A stretch of 64,000 nucleotides of DNA from Streptomyces cinnamoneus (GTDB taxonomy: Bacteria > Actinomycetota > Actinomycetes > Streptomycetales > Streptomycetaceae). Under the pieces are notes generated by a model. The model was not told the DNA's origin and made no database searches. It saw only the letters and a program-made list of their open reading frames with translations. Below, in pieces: positions 9,397-17,976 of this stretch. The DNA is taken from assembly GCF_014650495.1 (NCBI RefSeq), contig NZ_BMVB01000006.1, positions 186,001 to 250,000 of the forward strand, written 5' to 3'. The position numbers and the translations under genes are program-made. Each line of letters opens with the position of its first letter. The stretch's first letter is position 1.

Positions 9397-12300
9397 CGGT
9401 CGGTGCCTCCTTCAGCGGCGTTGAGCGGTTCCAGGACGGCGAGCAGGCGCAGCATCGGCTCGCCCGTGGTCTGCAGGGACTTGAGAAGGCTCAGCCGCCT
9501 GCTGGCGCTGAGGTTCACTCCGCGTTTGCCCGTCCCGTCAGAGGAGAACAAGGCTTCCTGCTGCCAGTGCACGACGCGCTTGCGAGACGGGGCCAGGATC
9601 GCCTCGATCTCCTCGCCGTACGCCTCCCTCAGGTCCCGGAGGTGCTGTTCCGCCCTGTCGATGGCCGCGGGCACGAGCTCCGTCAGGCCGCCGAGGTCGT
9701 GCGGTACGGCGCGGCCGGGCATCGTCGGACCCACGCCGTAGTCCTCCAGGACCTCCGGGGTCAGAGGCGTCACCCGGAAGTCATTCGGGTCGCCGTAGAC
9801 GGCCATCCACTCGACGATGGTGGGCCGGCCCAGCGCGTTGGAGCAGATGCCCTGCACCAGGAACGTCGGTGAGTCCACGGAGGCGGCGAGCACAGGGGCC
9901 TGATGACGGCCGACTTCGACGAGCACCTTGTCGGTCAGCCAGTCCAGGACCGGGTGGACGTCGGTGACGTAGGAGACGTTCGGCCACTGCGACTTGGACG
10001 ACTCCCGCGCCGCCCTGAGACGCCGGTCTGCGAGGTCCTTGGAGAAGGTGATGCGCATCCGTCCCGGCTCGGCCTTCCGGGGCATGATCCGCTGTTCGTC
10101 GAGATACGACTTCGGCAGCGCCTTCAGCCGGTACAGCAGGTCGCGCGGAGGCTCGAACGCGATCGTGCCGTCGTCGTCGCGGCGCAGCGAGAGCTGGTCC
10201 TCGGGGTTGGGACGGCAGACCTGACGCAGTGCCTCGTCGAAGTAGTCAGCGGTGGACGAGAACAGGTGCGGCACGTACGCCCGCCGCACCTCGGGATGCT
10301 CCGGAACGGCGCCCACCTGGCCGAGCAGTCCGGAGAGGAACGCGGCGCCCCCTTGCTGGGACTGCTTGATGGACTCCTCGACGGTCCGGCCGGCGATCAG
10401 ATCCTGGGTGAGGCGGTTCTCCTCCTCCTTGGCCCGGTACAGGCCGGTGACCGCCTCCACCGAGCCTTCGATCTTGTGCGCTTCCTCCTCGCGCTTCAGC
10501 AGTTTCTCGCCCACGAGGCGGTCGTCCAGCGTACGAGGCTCCCCGGTCGCCTCGTCCGTCCGCCAGGGGATGTTGCTGGTGAGGATCAGAGCCCGGAACT
10601 CAGGCTGATGCTCTTGGCCGTAGCGGTCGATACGGCCGTTGCGCTGCTCGATACGGATCAGGGACCACGGCAGATCGAAGTGGATCAGCCGGTGGCACTG
10701 CTGGTGGAGGTTCACGCCTTCGGAGGCGACGTCGCCGGTGAACAGGATACGAACGGGGTCGTCGCGTAACCCGAACTTCTCGACGATGGCCTGCTGCTCC
10801 TCGTCGCTGGTGGCGTCCCCGTGCATGACCTGCACCGCACCGCCGAAGGCCAGCCAAGGCTTGTTCTCGTCGGGGCCAGCACCGCGCCGGAAGCCGAGCG
10901 AGGCCGGAACCGTCTCCGCGAGCCACTTCAGCGTGGGTATGCGCTCGGAGAACACCACCACGCGGGTCTCCGAGCCGGGTCCGACGCCCATAATGCGCAG
11001 CTCGTCCAGGAGGGCCGTGAGCTTCGCCGAGTCCTCGTCCTGGATCTGCTCGGCCACGTCCCGGAGGTCCAGCAAGGCCGCGCGCTCCACCTGCCTCGCG
11101 GCCTCTCGAACCGCCGGGTCGACTGGTCGGGCCGTCCTCTGCCTGCTTTTCGTCGATTCGGCGGTCGGCTGCTTGTCCAGCGTTGCCAGGCGCGTCTTCA
11201 CGGTCTCCAGCAGTGCCTTGTGTGAGGACAGGAAGGACTTCAGCAGCTGGTACGGGACCAGTTGGTGCCGGCTGACCGACGACTGGTCCGGATTGGCTGG
11301 GATCCAGCGCGTGGCGAGCTCCTGGAAGACAGCGAGCTCCTTCTCGCCGGCCGGTGCGTGGATCGGCTGGGAGGGCCCACGGTCCGCCCAGGCGCCCTTC
11401 AGCGAGTCGCGCACCTCCGCCGTCGTCTTCGTACGCCGGATGTAGAGGTGCTCGAGGTCCTTCACCTCGTATTTCGAGGGGTTGGCGATGGCCGCCTCGT
11501 CCAGCATCTTGATCAACTCGGCGAACGACTCGGCACGACCGTTGTGGGGAGTGGCCGACGCCAGCACCAGCGCGTCGGCCTTCCTGGCCAGCAGACGGGC
11601 AAGCTCGTTGTTCTTGGTGCCCCGGTTGACCAGATTGTGGGACTCGTCGATGACGACGGCGTCCCAGTTGGTGTGCTCCAAGTGGTGCGCGTAGACGTCG
11701 CTCTTGAGCGTGTCCACGGAGATGATCGCGCGCTTGAAGTACGCAAACGGGTTCCGGCCGGCCGGGATGTCCTGCTGGATACGCTGGATACCGGTGGAGT
11801 CCAGACGGACGAGCGGAATCGCGAAGCGGGTCCACAGCTCCCGCTGGAACTGCTCCAGCACATGCTGGGGGGTCACGACCAGGATTCGCTCCCCGCGCCC
11901 GCGCCGGATCAACTCGGCCAGCAGCACCCCGATCTCCAGGGTCTTGCCCAGGCCCACCACGTCGGCGATCAGGATCCGCGGCTGCGGGTTCTTCTCCAGC
12001 GACAGCGCCAGCTCGGCAGGCCGCAGCTGGTGCACCTGCTGGTCCATGAGGAACCCGTCGGCCAGCGCGAGCCCGTGCTCGGTCTGTGGCAGGAACGTCT
12101 TGCGCATCACCGCTTCAAGGAACAGGCGGCCCCGCCGGTGGTTGGGCGAGTCGTCCGGAACGAGTCGCGTCTCCCGCGGGTCCAGGACCTGGATCGCGTC
12201 GAGTCGGCTGTAGAAGACTGCGTCGGTACCTCGTACGAAAGACGAGATGCCGGTGGCCTCCACCATCCACCCGTCTGTGCCGACGTCCTTGGAGTTCCGG

Positions 12301-12503
12301 ACGAGCCACAGCTCGTCACGGATCAGTACCTGGGATCCCGGGGCATAGCCGGCGGACCCACTGGTTCGCTGCGAGGCTGGAGCATGCTCCGGCTCCCAGG
12401 CGTCCCACACCGCATCGCCCTGGCCACCCACGGCTTCCGCCTCGACGCTCAACGTCCGCTCCGATCCATCACCAGCGGCCACCGACAGCCGCCCACACCC
12501 CAC
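9393..12503 (-). CDS. drmD: SNF2-family helicase, DrmD-like
   Basis: This 1036-residue superfamily 2 ATPase has Walker A IADVVGLGKTLEIG near residue 184, Walker B VVIDESHN near 284, SATPHNG soon after, and lobe-2 motif QRNGRIDRYGQ near 625. A long helical C-terminal region follows. Length, domain order and the GIQRIQQDIPAGRNPF segment resemble DISARM DrmD. In class 1 DISARM, drmD precedes the adenine methylase gene drmMI, as here. The stop overlaps the methylase ATG by 4 nt. The GTG at 12503 is the first start after the kinase stop, with GAAGG just upstream but close. A later GTG is possible because the conserved part begins near residue 55 (GSQVLIRDELWLVRN). Codon 579 is TTA, rare in Streptomyces. 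The gene symbol is by resemblance only. Confidence 0.8.
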   Translation of the reverse strand: MGCGRLSVAAGDGSERTLSVEAEAVGGQGDAVWDAWEPEHAPASQRTSGSAGYAPGSQVLIRDELWLVRNSKDVGTDGWMVEATGISSFVRGTDAVFYSRLDAIQVLDPRETRLVPDDSPNHRRGRLFLEAVMRKTFLPQTEHGLALADGFLMDQQVHQLRPAELALSLEKNPQPRILIADVVGLGKTLEIGVLLAELIRRGRGERILVVTPQHVLEQFQRELWTRFAIPLVRLDSTGIQRIQQDIPAGRNPFAYFKRAIISVDTLKSDVYAHHLEHTNWDAVVIDESHNLVNRGTKNNELARLLARKADALVLASATPHNGRAESFAELIKMLDEAAIANPSKYEVKDLEHLYIRRTKTTAEVRDSLKGAWADRGPSQPIHAPAGEKELAVFQELATRWIPANPDQSSVSRHQLVPYQLLKSFLSSHKALLETVKTRLATLDKQPTAESTKSRQRTARPVDPAVREAARQVERAALLDLRDVAEQIQDEDSAKLTALLDELRIMGVGPGSETRVVVFSERIPTLKWLAETVPASLGFRRGAGPDENKPWLAFGGAVQVMHGDATSDEEQQAIVEKFGLRDDPVRILFTGDVASEGVNLHQQCHRLIHFDLPWSLIRIEQRNGRIDRYGQEHQPEFRALILTSNIPWRTDEATGEPRTLDDRLVGEKLLKREEEAHKIEGSVEAVTGLYRAKEEENRLTQDLIAGRTVEESIKQSQQGGAAFLSGLLGQVGAVPEHPEVRRAYVPHLFSSTADYFDEALRQVCRPNPEDQLSLRRDDDGTIAFEPPRDLLYRLKALPKSYLDEQRIMPRKAEPGRMRITFSKDLADRRLRAARESSKSQWPNVSYVTDVHPVLDWLTDKVLVEVGRHQAPVLAASVDSPTFLVQGICSNALGRPTIVEWMAVYGDPNDFRVTPLTPEVLEDYGVGPTMPGRAVPHDLGGLTELVPAAIDRAEQHLRDLREAYGEEIEAILAPSRKRVVHWQQEALFSSDGTGKRGVNLSASRRLSLLKSLQTTGEPMLRLLAVLEPLNAAEGGTDR

Positions 12504-12580
12504 GCGCCTTCAAACAACGGACTACGCCGTCTGCGCGCCATTCCGACAAAGACTCTTACCCGGCACTGTCAGCGCAGCAG

Positions 12581-13756
12581 TCACAGAACAGGATCGGCGG
12601 CATACAACGCGCGCAGCTCGTCCGCAATCCGCTTCGACGCCGGATGCCGTCCCCTGGACGCGCCCACTTCCGGTGGGGCGTTCCGTCTCCCAGAACCCGG
12701 GGGTGGATCGGACACGAGAGCCTCAGGCTCTTGCGGCTCCGGCTCGGGTTCGTCGGCTTCGGCCTGTGTCACCCTCACAGGGTCGTCGAGCGGGCTCGCC
12801 GGTTCGTCGTCCCCACTACAGTCGGCCTGTTCGTGGATGAGCTTCTCGAGCGACACCGTCAACGGATCGCCAGGAGACGACGGATCCCGGCCACCCTTGG
12901 TGTGGGCGATCAGCGCGAGCCGGGCAGCTGCCGGTGTCACCCCGAAGTCGGAGAGGATCTCCGCGCACGCATCGGAGACCGCCTGCAGAGTCGGCCGCCC
13001 CTCCGGTGCGTGGGCCAGCATCGACTCCAACAGGGGCACCAGAGGCGCAGGCACACCAGAGAGATCGGGAGCGATCTCGGGATTGGTCACCTGCGCCGCA
13101 ATCGCCTCCCAGCGCGATCCGTCGTACGGATAGTGGCGAGCTGTCGCGTACAGCAGGACCGTGCCCAGCGCATACACATCCGCTGCGGGGGACACCTGCG
13201 GATGGCCGCCGGCCTGCTCCGGCGGCATGCATCGGACGGTGCCGATGATCATGCCGCTGTGCGACAGCGTCTCCTGCGAGGCATCCATGAACGCGCCCAG
13301 CCCGAAGTCGATGATCATCGGGCCGTCATCGCCCAGGATGACGTTTTGCGGTTTCAGGTCCCGATGGAGCAACCCCGCGGCGTGGACTCCCGACAAGCCC
13401 TCGCCGAGCAGTGCCCCGAGGCTGGCCACCAGAGGCAGCGGAAGCGCACCGTCGCTGTCCACACAGGCCAGCAGGGTGCGCCCGGCCACGTACTCCATGG
13501 CCAGCCACGGCCGGTCTGCGTAAGGGTCCGCATCCAGGAAGCGGGCCACCCGGTTCGTGCCGATCACCGTGCGGGCGATCAGCGCCTCCTTCTCGAAGCG
13601 CGCACGCGTCAGCGGATCGAGCTTGTCGTTGCGGATCACCTTCACCGCGACCGGATCACCTGCCGGCGTGTAGGCGAGATAGACCTCACCCATCCCGCCC
13701 GAGCCGAGCTCCCGCGCCACCGTGTATCGGCCGACCCGCGTGGGTACCCCGCTCAT
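12581..13756 (-). CDS. Soluble Ser/Thr protein kinase heading the defence operon
   Basis: This 391-residue Hanks-type kinase has Gly-rich loop GSGGMG (18-23), catalytic Lys in VAVKV (39), HRDLKPQN (131-138), DFG (150-152) and MPPEQ in the APE position (177-181), so it should be active. No membrane segment or PASTA repeat is visible. The last ~100 residues are a low-complexity acidic, proline-rich tail (DEPEPEPQEPEA) ending in a basic patch. I chose ATG 13756 because GGAAAGG precedes it at good spacing; an upstream in-frame ATG at 13837 lacks one. The stop lies 77 nt before the SNF2 gene on the same strand, so co-transcription is likely. Kinases occur in other defence systems (PglW in BREX type 2), but I know of no kinase in core DISARM. 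A role in sensing infection or controlling the helicase/methylase genes is inference. Confidence 0.85.
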   Translation of the reverse strand: MSGVPTRVGRYTVARELGSGGMGEVYLAYTPAGDPVAVKVIRNDKLDPLTRARFEKEALIARTVIGTNRVARFLDADPYADRPWLAMEYVAGRTLLACVDSDGALPLPLVASLGALLGEGLSGVHAAGLLHRDLKPQNVILGDDGPMIIDFGLGAFMDASQETLSHSGMIIGTVRCMPPEQAGGHPQVSPAADVYALGTVLLYATARHYPYDGSRWEAIAAQVTNPEIAPDLSGVPAPLVPLLESMLAHAPEGRPTLQAVSDACAEILSDFGVTPAAARLALIAHTKGGRDPSSPGDPLTVSLEKLIHEQADCSGDDEPASPLDDPVRVTQAEADEPEPEPQEPEALVSDPPPGSGRRNAPPEVGASRGRHPASKRIADELRALYAADPVL

Positions 13757-13853
13757 CCGTACCGACTCACCTTTCCACCGCGCCGCGGCTCGATCGGCGC
13801 CCTTGTCCAGCAACACTCTAATCGGCCAAGAGATCAACCTGAGGAACTTTCAA

Positions 13854-13888
13854 CCTGATCAGGACACTGGACAACATGTTGCTGTCCA
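13854..13888. promoter_or_regulatory. Two palindromes upstream of the kinase gene
   Basis: CCTGATCAGG at 13854-13863 is a perfect 10-bp palindrome. Just beside it CAACATGTTG (13872-13881) is a second perfect palindrome, placed inside TGGACA...TGTCCA arms at 13868-13888. They lie about 100-130 nt upstream of the kinase start in locally AT-richer DNA. This is the expected place for the promoter/operator of the defence operon. The regulator is unknown. Confidence 0.45.
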
Positions 13889-13937
13889 AGTCGCCCGCGA
13901 GACATCGTGAGCGTGGGAGATCTAGCTCCGCGGCGAG

Positions 13938-14098
13938 GGCGACGCGGCCGTGGGACGGCGGGGGTTGACGGTGCGGGTCATCAACGCCACCGGCGCCGTC
14001 GTCACCGGCCTCGCCCTCGTCATCGTGCCGGCCACCACGTTCACCCAGGATGCCTGACTGGCCGTCACCGACCCGCGCGCACCCTGGGGCGAATCCCC
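13938..14098 (+). pseudogene. Probable C-terminal remnant of an APC-type amino-acid permease
   Basis: One plus-strand frame reads RVINATGAVVTGLALVIVP, then ATTFTQDA followed by an in-frame TGA at 14057-14059 and LAVTDP. This resembles a transmembrane segment near the C-terminus of Streptomyces APC permeases, where a GA-W-L motif usually follows. A TGG-to-TGA change at the expected Trp would explain the stop. No start or upstream permease sequence is present. I infer a decayed gene tail left at the edge of the defence island. The resemblance is from memory of the family, so confidence is moderate. Confidence 0.45.
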
Positions 14099-14371
14099 GA
14101 CATTCCCATGCCGGTCCTCACACGCGGCGCGGGCACCCCCACGGTGCTCGATCCAGCTGGGCCAGACCAGCGTGAGCGCGTGGCCTCGGCTCACGGCACA
14201 CGGGTGCCCCGTCGGCCTGCCGTTCACAGTCACTCTTGGCTCCCAACGCACTCATCGCGCTCAGCAACCCCTCCTCGAAACTGATTGTTTGTCAGTAAAG
14301 TCAGCATTAGGCCAGCATCAGTACCGCCGGAGACCGTCGCCGACTCTGCCCAACACTCCCAGGAGCCCCGC

Positions 14372-15364
14372 ATGAAAATGCTCATCAACGTCCCCGAGAC
14401 CGTCGTCGCCGATGCCCTGCGGGGCATGGCCGCTGCGCATCCTGAGCTGGCCGTTGACGTCGAGCGGCGGGTCGTCGTGCGGCGGGATGCGCCCGTGGCC
14501 GGGAAGGTGGGGCTGGTATCCGGTGGGGGGTCGGGGCATGAGCCGTTGCACGGGGGGTTCGTGGGGGTGGGGATGCTGGATGCCGCGTGTCCCGGTGAGG
14601 TGTTCACCTCGCCCGTGCCCGATCAGATGGTGCGGGCCGCCGCGGCCGTCGACAGTGGCCGGGGCGTGCTGTTCATCGTCAAGAACTACACGGGCGACGT
14701 GCTCAACTTCAATATGGCCGCCGAGCTCGCCGAGGACGAGGGCATCCAGGTCGCCAGCGTTCTGGTCAACGACGACGTCGCCGTGACCGACAGTCTGTAC
14801 ACCGCCGGGCGGCGCGGCACCGGAGCCACGCTCTTCGTGGAGAAGATCGCGGGGGCGGCGGCCGAGGCGGGGGCTCCGCTGGAGCGGGTCGAGGCCGTCG
14901 CCCGGCGGGTGAACGATTCCTCGCGGAGCTTCGGCGTCGCGCTCGCCGCCTGTACGACCCCGGCCAAGGGCAGCCCCACCTTCGACCTGCCGGCCGGGGA
15001 GCTGGAGCTGGGCGTGGGCATCCACGGCGAGCCCGGCCGGGAGCGGCGGGCCATGATGACCTCCGGCGAGATCGCGGACTTCGCCGTCAACGCCGTGCTG
15101 GAGGACCTGCAGCCGAACGGGCCGGTGCTGGTCCTCGTCAACGGGGCCGGCGGAACGCCGCTGCTGGAGCTCTACGGCTTCACCGCCGAGGTGCACCGCG
15201 TGCTGCGCCAGCGCGGCGTGCCGGTCGCGCGTTCGCTCGTGGGCAATTACGTGACGTCCCTCGACATGGCGGGCGCCTCGGTCACGCTGTGCCGGGTCGA
15301 CGACGAACTGCTGCGGCTGTACGACGCCCCCGTGCAGACCGCCGGGCTCCGCTGGGGGCGGTGA
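14372..15364 (+). CDS. dhaK: Dihydroxyacetone kinase, DhaK substrate-binding subunit (orphan)
   Basis: This 330-residue protein binds dihydroxyacetone covalently for phosphorylation. Key residues fall at the numbers known for E. coli DhaK: His56 in GSGHEPLHGG, Asp109 in YTGDVLNF and His218 in GVGIHGEPG, the hemiaminal-forming histidine. The start ATG 14372 has AGGAG 6 nt upstream. DhaK needs DhaL (ADP or ATP bound) and, in PTS systems, DhaM. Neither gene follows: the next gene is convergent, 28 nt away. It therefore either works with partners elsewhere or has another role. The family call is firm; the pathway is inference. Confidence 0.92.
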   Translation: MKMLINVPETVVADALRGMAAAHPELAVDVERRVVVRRDAPVAGKVGLVSGGGSGHEPLHGGFVGVGMLDAACPGEVFTSPVPDQMVRAAAAVDSGRGVLFIVKNYTGDVLNFNMAAELAEDEGIQVASVLVNDDVAVTDSLYTAGRRGTGATLFVEKIAGAAAEAGAPLERVEAVARRVNDSSRSFGVALAACTTPAKGSPTFDLPAGELELGVGIHGEPGRERRAMMTSGEIADFAVNAVLEDLQPNGPVLVLVNGAGGTPLLELYGFTAEVHRVLRQRGVPVARSLVGNYVTSLDMAGASVTLCRVDDELLRLYDAPVQTAGLRWGR

Positions 15365-15392
15365 CCACGGGCGAGGCTCCCGGCGCTGCGCG

Positions 15393-16814
15393 CTACGACC
15401 GGCCCCGGTCCGGCTCCGCGGCGTGCCACACCGTCGTGGCGTTGCAGAACTCCCGGATGCCGTGGCCCGCGAGTTCCCTGCCGTAGCCGGAGCGCTTCAC
15501 GCCGCCGAAGGGCAGTGCAGGGTGGGAGGCCGTCATGCCGTTGAAGAAGACGCCGCCCGCTTCCATGTCCCGTACGAAGCGGCGCTGTTCGTCCTCGTCG
15601 CGGGTCCACACATTGGAACTGAGCCCGAACGGCGAGTCGTTGGCCACCTCGATCGCCTCGTCGAGGTCGCGCACGCGGTAGAGCACGGCCACGGGGCCGA
15701 ACGCCTCCTCGTGGTGGATGCGCATGGCCGGGGTCACGTCGGCGAGGACGGTGGGTTCGTAGTACCAGCCCCTGGACAGATCCGCAGGGGCTGGCGGGCG
15801 GCGGGCGCCGCACAGGGCGGTCGCGCCGCGGCGCACGGCGTCGTCGACGAGTTCTTCCAGGTCCGCGCGGCCGCGTTCGGTGGCGAGCGGGCCGACGTCC
15901 GTGGACTCCTCCATCGGGTCGCCCACGGTCAGCCCCGTCATCAGGGCTGTGAAGCGCTCGGCGAAGGCGTCGTACACGTCGGCGTGCACGATGAAGCGCT
16001 TCGCCGCGATGCAGGACTGCCCGTTGTTCTGGACCCGGGCCGTCACGGCGGTCCGGATGGCGCGGGCCACGTCGGCCGAGGGCATCACCACGTAGGGGTC
16101 GCTGCCGCCCAGCTCCAGGACCGTCTTCTTCACCTCGTCGCCGGCGATCGCCGCGACCGAACGGCCCGCCGGTTCGCTGCCGGTGAGGGTCGCCGCGGCG
16201 ATCCGCGGGTCGCGCAGCAGCGACTCCACGGCATCGGAGCCCACCAGCAGCGTCTGGAAGCAGCCCTCGGGGAAGCCCGCTCTGCGGAAGAGGTCCTCCA
16301 GGTAGAGCGCGGTCTGCGGCACGTTCGAGGCGTGCTTGAGCAGGCCGACGTTCCCCGCCATGAGGGCGGGCGCCGCGAAACGGACGACCTGCCAGAGGGG
16401 GAAGTTCCACGGCATGACGGCGAGGATCACGCCCAGCGGGCGGTAGTGGACGCGGGCGTACGAGGCCCCGGCGTCCTTGACCTCCGCTTCCGGGGGGTGC
16501 TCGTCGGCCAGGAGCCGCTCGGCGTTGCGGGCGTACCAGCGCATCGCCTTCGCGCACTTGGCGGCCTCCGCGCGGGCCGCGGCCAGCGGCTTTCCCATCT
16601 CGGTGGTCATGGTGCGGGCGATGTCGTCGCAGTCGTCGTCCAGGAGCTCGGCGGCGCGCAGGAGCAGCTGCGAGCGCTCGGCGAAGCCCGTGGTGCGGTG
16701 GTGCCGGAAGGCCGCCGCGGCCGCGGCCACACGGCGCTCGGTCTCCTCCGGGCCGAGCGCGTCGAAGGTCTTGAGCGTCTCGCCGTTCGCGGGGTTCACC
16801 GTTGCGATGGCCAT
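15393..16814 (-). CDS. NAD(P)-dependent aldehyde (succinate-semialdehyde-type) dehydrogenase
   Basis: This 473-residue ALDH-superfamily enzyme oxidises an aldehyde to the acid. Motifs are PWNFPLWQVVRF (cofactor-site region), GSEPAGRSVA, ELGGSDPYVV with the general-base Glu, and NNGQSCIAAKRF with the catalytic Cys. The start ATG 16814 begins MAIATVNPANGE, typical of GabD/YneI-type succinate-semialdehyde dehydrogenases. An upstream in-frame extension is arginine- and alanine-rich and unlikely to be coded. It shares a strand with the biosynthetic block upstream (198-nt gap), so it may serve that cluster or be independent. The true substrate is not determined by the sequence. Confidence 0.9.
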   Translation of the reverse strand: MAIATVNPANGETLKTFDALGPEETERRVAAAAAAFRHHRTTGFAERSQLLLRAAELLDDDCDDIARTMTTEMGKPLAAARAEAAKCAKAMRWYARNAERLLADEHPPEAEVKDAGASYARVHYRPLGVILAVMPWNFPLWQVVRFAAPALMAGNVGLLKHASNVPQTALYLEDLFRRAGFPEGCFQTLLVGSDAVESLLRDPRIAAATLTGSEPAGRSVAAIAGDEVKKTVLELGGSDPYVVMPSADVARAIRTAVTARVQNNGQSCIAAKRFIVHADVYDAFAERFTALMTGLTVGDPMEESTDVGPLATERGRADLEELVDDAVRRGATALCGARRPPAPADLSRGWYYEPTVLADVTPAMRIHHEEAFGPVAVLYRVRDLDEAIEVANDSPFGLSSNVWTRDEDEQRRFVRDMEAGGVFFNGMTASHPALPFGGVKRSGYGRELAGHGIREFCNATTVWHAAEPDRGRS

Positions 16815-17012
16815 GCCTCGACTCTGCGGTGCGGTGCCCGGTGGCGCAAGACGTGCGCGCGGTGCGCCGGCCCGGGCGGCGGGCGGGGCGGGGCGGCTCG
16901 CAGCCGGGAGGGGCAGCGCCGGGCTGCGACCGGGACGGCTCGCCGCCGACCGCCTTCCGTCACGCTCCGTGTGCCACGGGTCATCCTGGGCGGTCACCTG
17001 TGCGGCTCGCGC

Positions 17013-17960
17013 TCACCAGTGGTGGCGGACCGTGGCCTCCGGCAGGTCCAGGACCCGCAGGGGGCCGTTCCAGCCGTCCGGGCGCGGGCCGTCCAGCGCC
17101 TCCAGCCGGGACGTGCGGGAGCGGGCCGCGAGGTGCAGCAGCCCCAGCAGCCCGTCGCCGGAGAGGCGCTCGTGGCCCGCGGCCGTCCTGCCGGGCCCGG
17201 TCCAGCGACAGGCCAGGCCGACGATGAAGTAGGCGGGTGCCCCGCGGCGGGCCCGCCACAGGACCGCCTCGCCCGCTTCTTCCAGGGCCAGCACCTGCTC
17301 CATGTTGTCCAGGGTGAACTCGCCCAGCGGGAGCGGGCACAGCGTGACGGCGTGCACGCGGTAGCCGGCCGCCTCCAGTAGTTGCACGGCCTTGCGGGGC
17401 GTGGAGTAGCTGCCGATGGTGAGGCCCAGGTCGGTGCGCAGCGCGCGGCCGTGGCCGATGACGGCCGGAGCCCACTTCAGCCCGTCGTCGCCCCCGCTGA
17501 TGGAGCGCCGCTGGGCGTCGGCTCGCAGGGTGAGCGGGACGTAGGGCGGGTTGCTGGTGACCACGAGCGGCCGGGGCAGCGGCAGGGGGGCGGTGGCCAG
17601 CAGCTCCTCGGTGGTCATGCGGGCGAAATCGCCCTGTGCCACGGTGACCCGGCCCTCGCCCGGGCGGTTGCCGTTGCGGGAGGCGGGCGAGGCGTAGTGC
17701 GCGCTCGCCCAGGCGACCGTCTGCGCGCCCGAGTCGATGCCGTGGACGCGGGCCGCCCCGGCGCGGGCCATGGCGGCGGCCGCCGCGCCGCTGCCCGACC
17801 CGAGGTCGAGGACGGAACCGCCGGGGGTCAGCAGGTCGCCCGCCACCCAGACCCCGGTCTCGGTGTCGGCGGGTTCGAAGAAGACCTGCGGGGAGGTGGG
17901 CGGAACGAAGTCGTCCCCGACGAGGTGTCGGTAGGACAGGACGCGGGAGACGTTCGGCAT
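17013..17960 (-). CDS. PrmC/HemK-like class I SAM methyltransferase
   Basis: This 315-residue Rossmann methyltransferase has SAM motif VLDLGSGSGAAAAAMA near residue 50 and catalytic NPPY (SNPPYVPL) near residue 136, the signature of glutamine or other planar-amide N-methyltransferases. The N-terminal segment (SYRHLVGDDFVPPTS) is not the usual PrmC helical domain, so it is not the housekeeping release-factor methylase. ATG 17960 has AGGGG 6 nt upstream. It is the last of a same-strand series with the carbamoyltransferase, diiron oxygenase and PLP enzyme. Inference: it tailors a small metabolite. Confidence 0.75.
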   Translation of the reverse strand: MPNVSRVLSYRHLVGDDFVPPTSPQVFFEPADTETGVWVAGDLLTPGGSVLDLGSGSGAAAAAMARAGAARVHGIDSGAQTVAWASAHYASPASRNGNRPGEGRVTVAQGDFARMTTEELLATAPLPLPRPLVVTSNPPYVPLTLRADAQRRSISGGDDGLKWAPAVIGHGRALRTDLGLTIGSYSTPRKAVQLLEAAGYRVHAVTLCPLPLGEFTLDNMEQVLALEEAGEAVLWRARRGAPAYFIVGLACRWTGPGRTAAGHERLSGDGLLGLLHLAARSRTSRLEALDGPRPDGWNGPLRVLDLPEATVRHHW

Positions 17961-17976
17961 CGGGACCCCTGTCGTC

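Larger units (their letters stand above)
13757..14371. other. Intergenic stretch between kinase (-) and dhaK (+)
   Basis: No intact gene is seen in these 615 bases. They hold the palindromes at 13854-13888, the permease remnant at 13938-14098 and an AT-richer stretch at 14280-14312 just before dhaK. That stretch has TTGTTT at 14285-14290 and probably includes the dhaK promoter. Frames of 60-125 codons in this stretch lack ribosome sites and coding-like composition. Confidence 0.6.

Noticed and set aside
11262..13858. Long plus-strand frames (590-623 codons) opposite the SNF2 and kinase genes
   Set aside because: Arg/Pro/Gly-rich antisense translations without domains; the minus-strand genes account for the coding signal.
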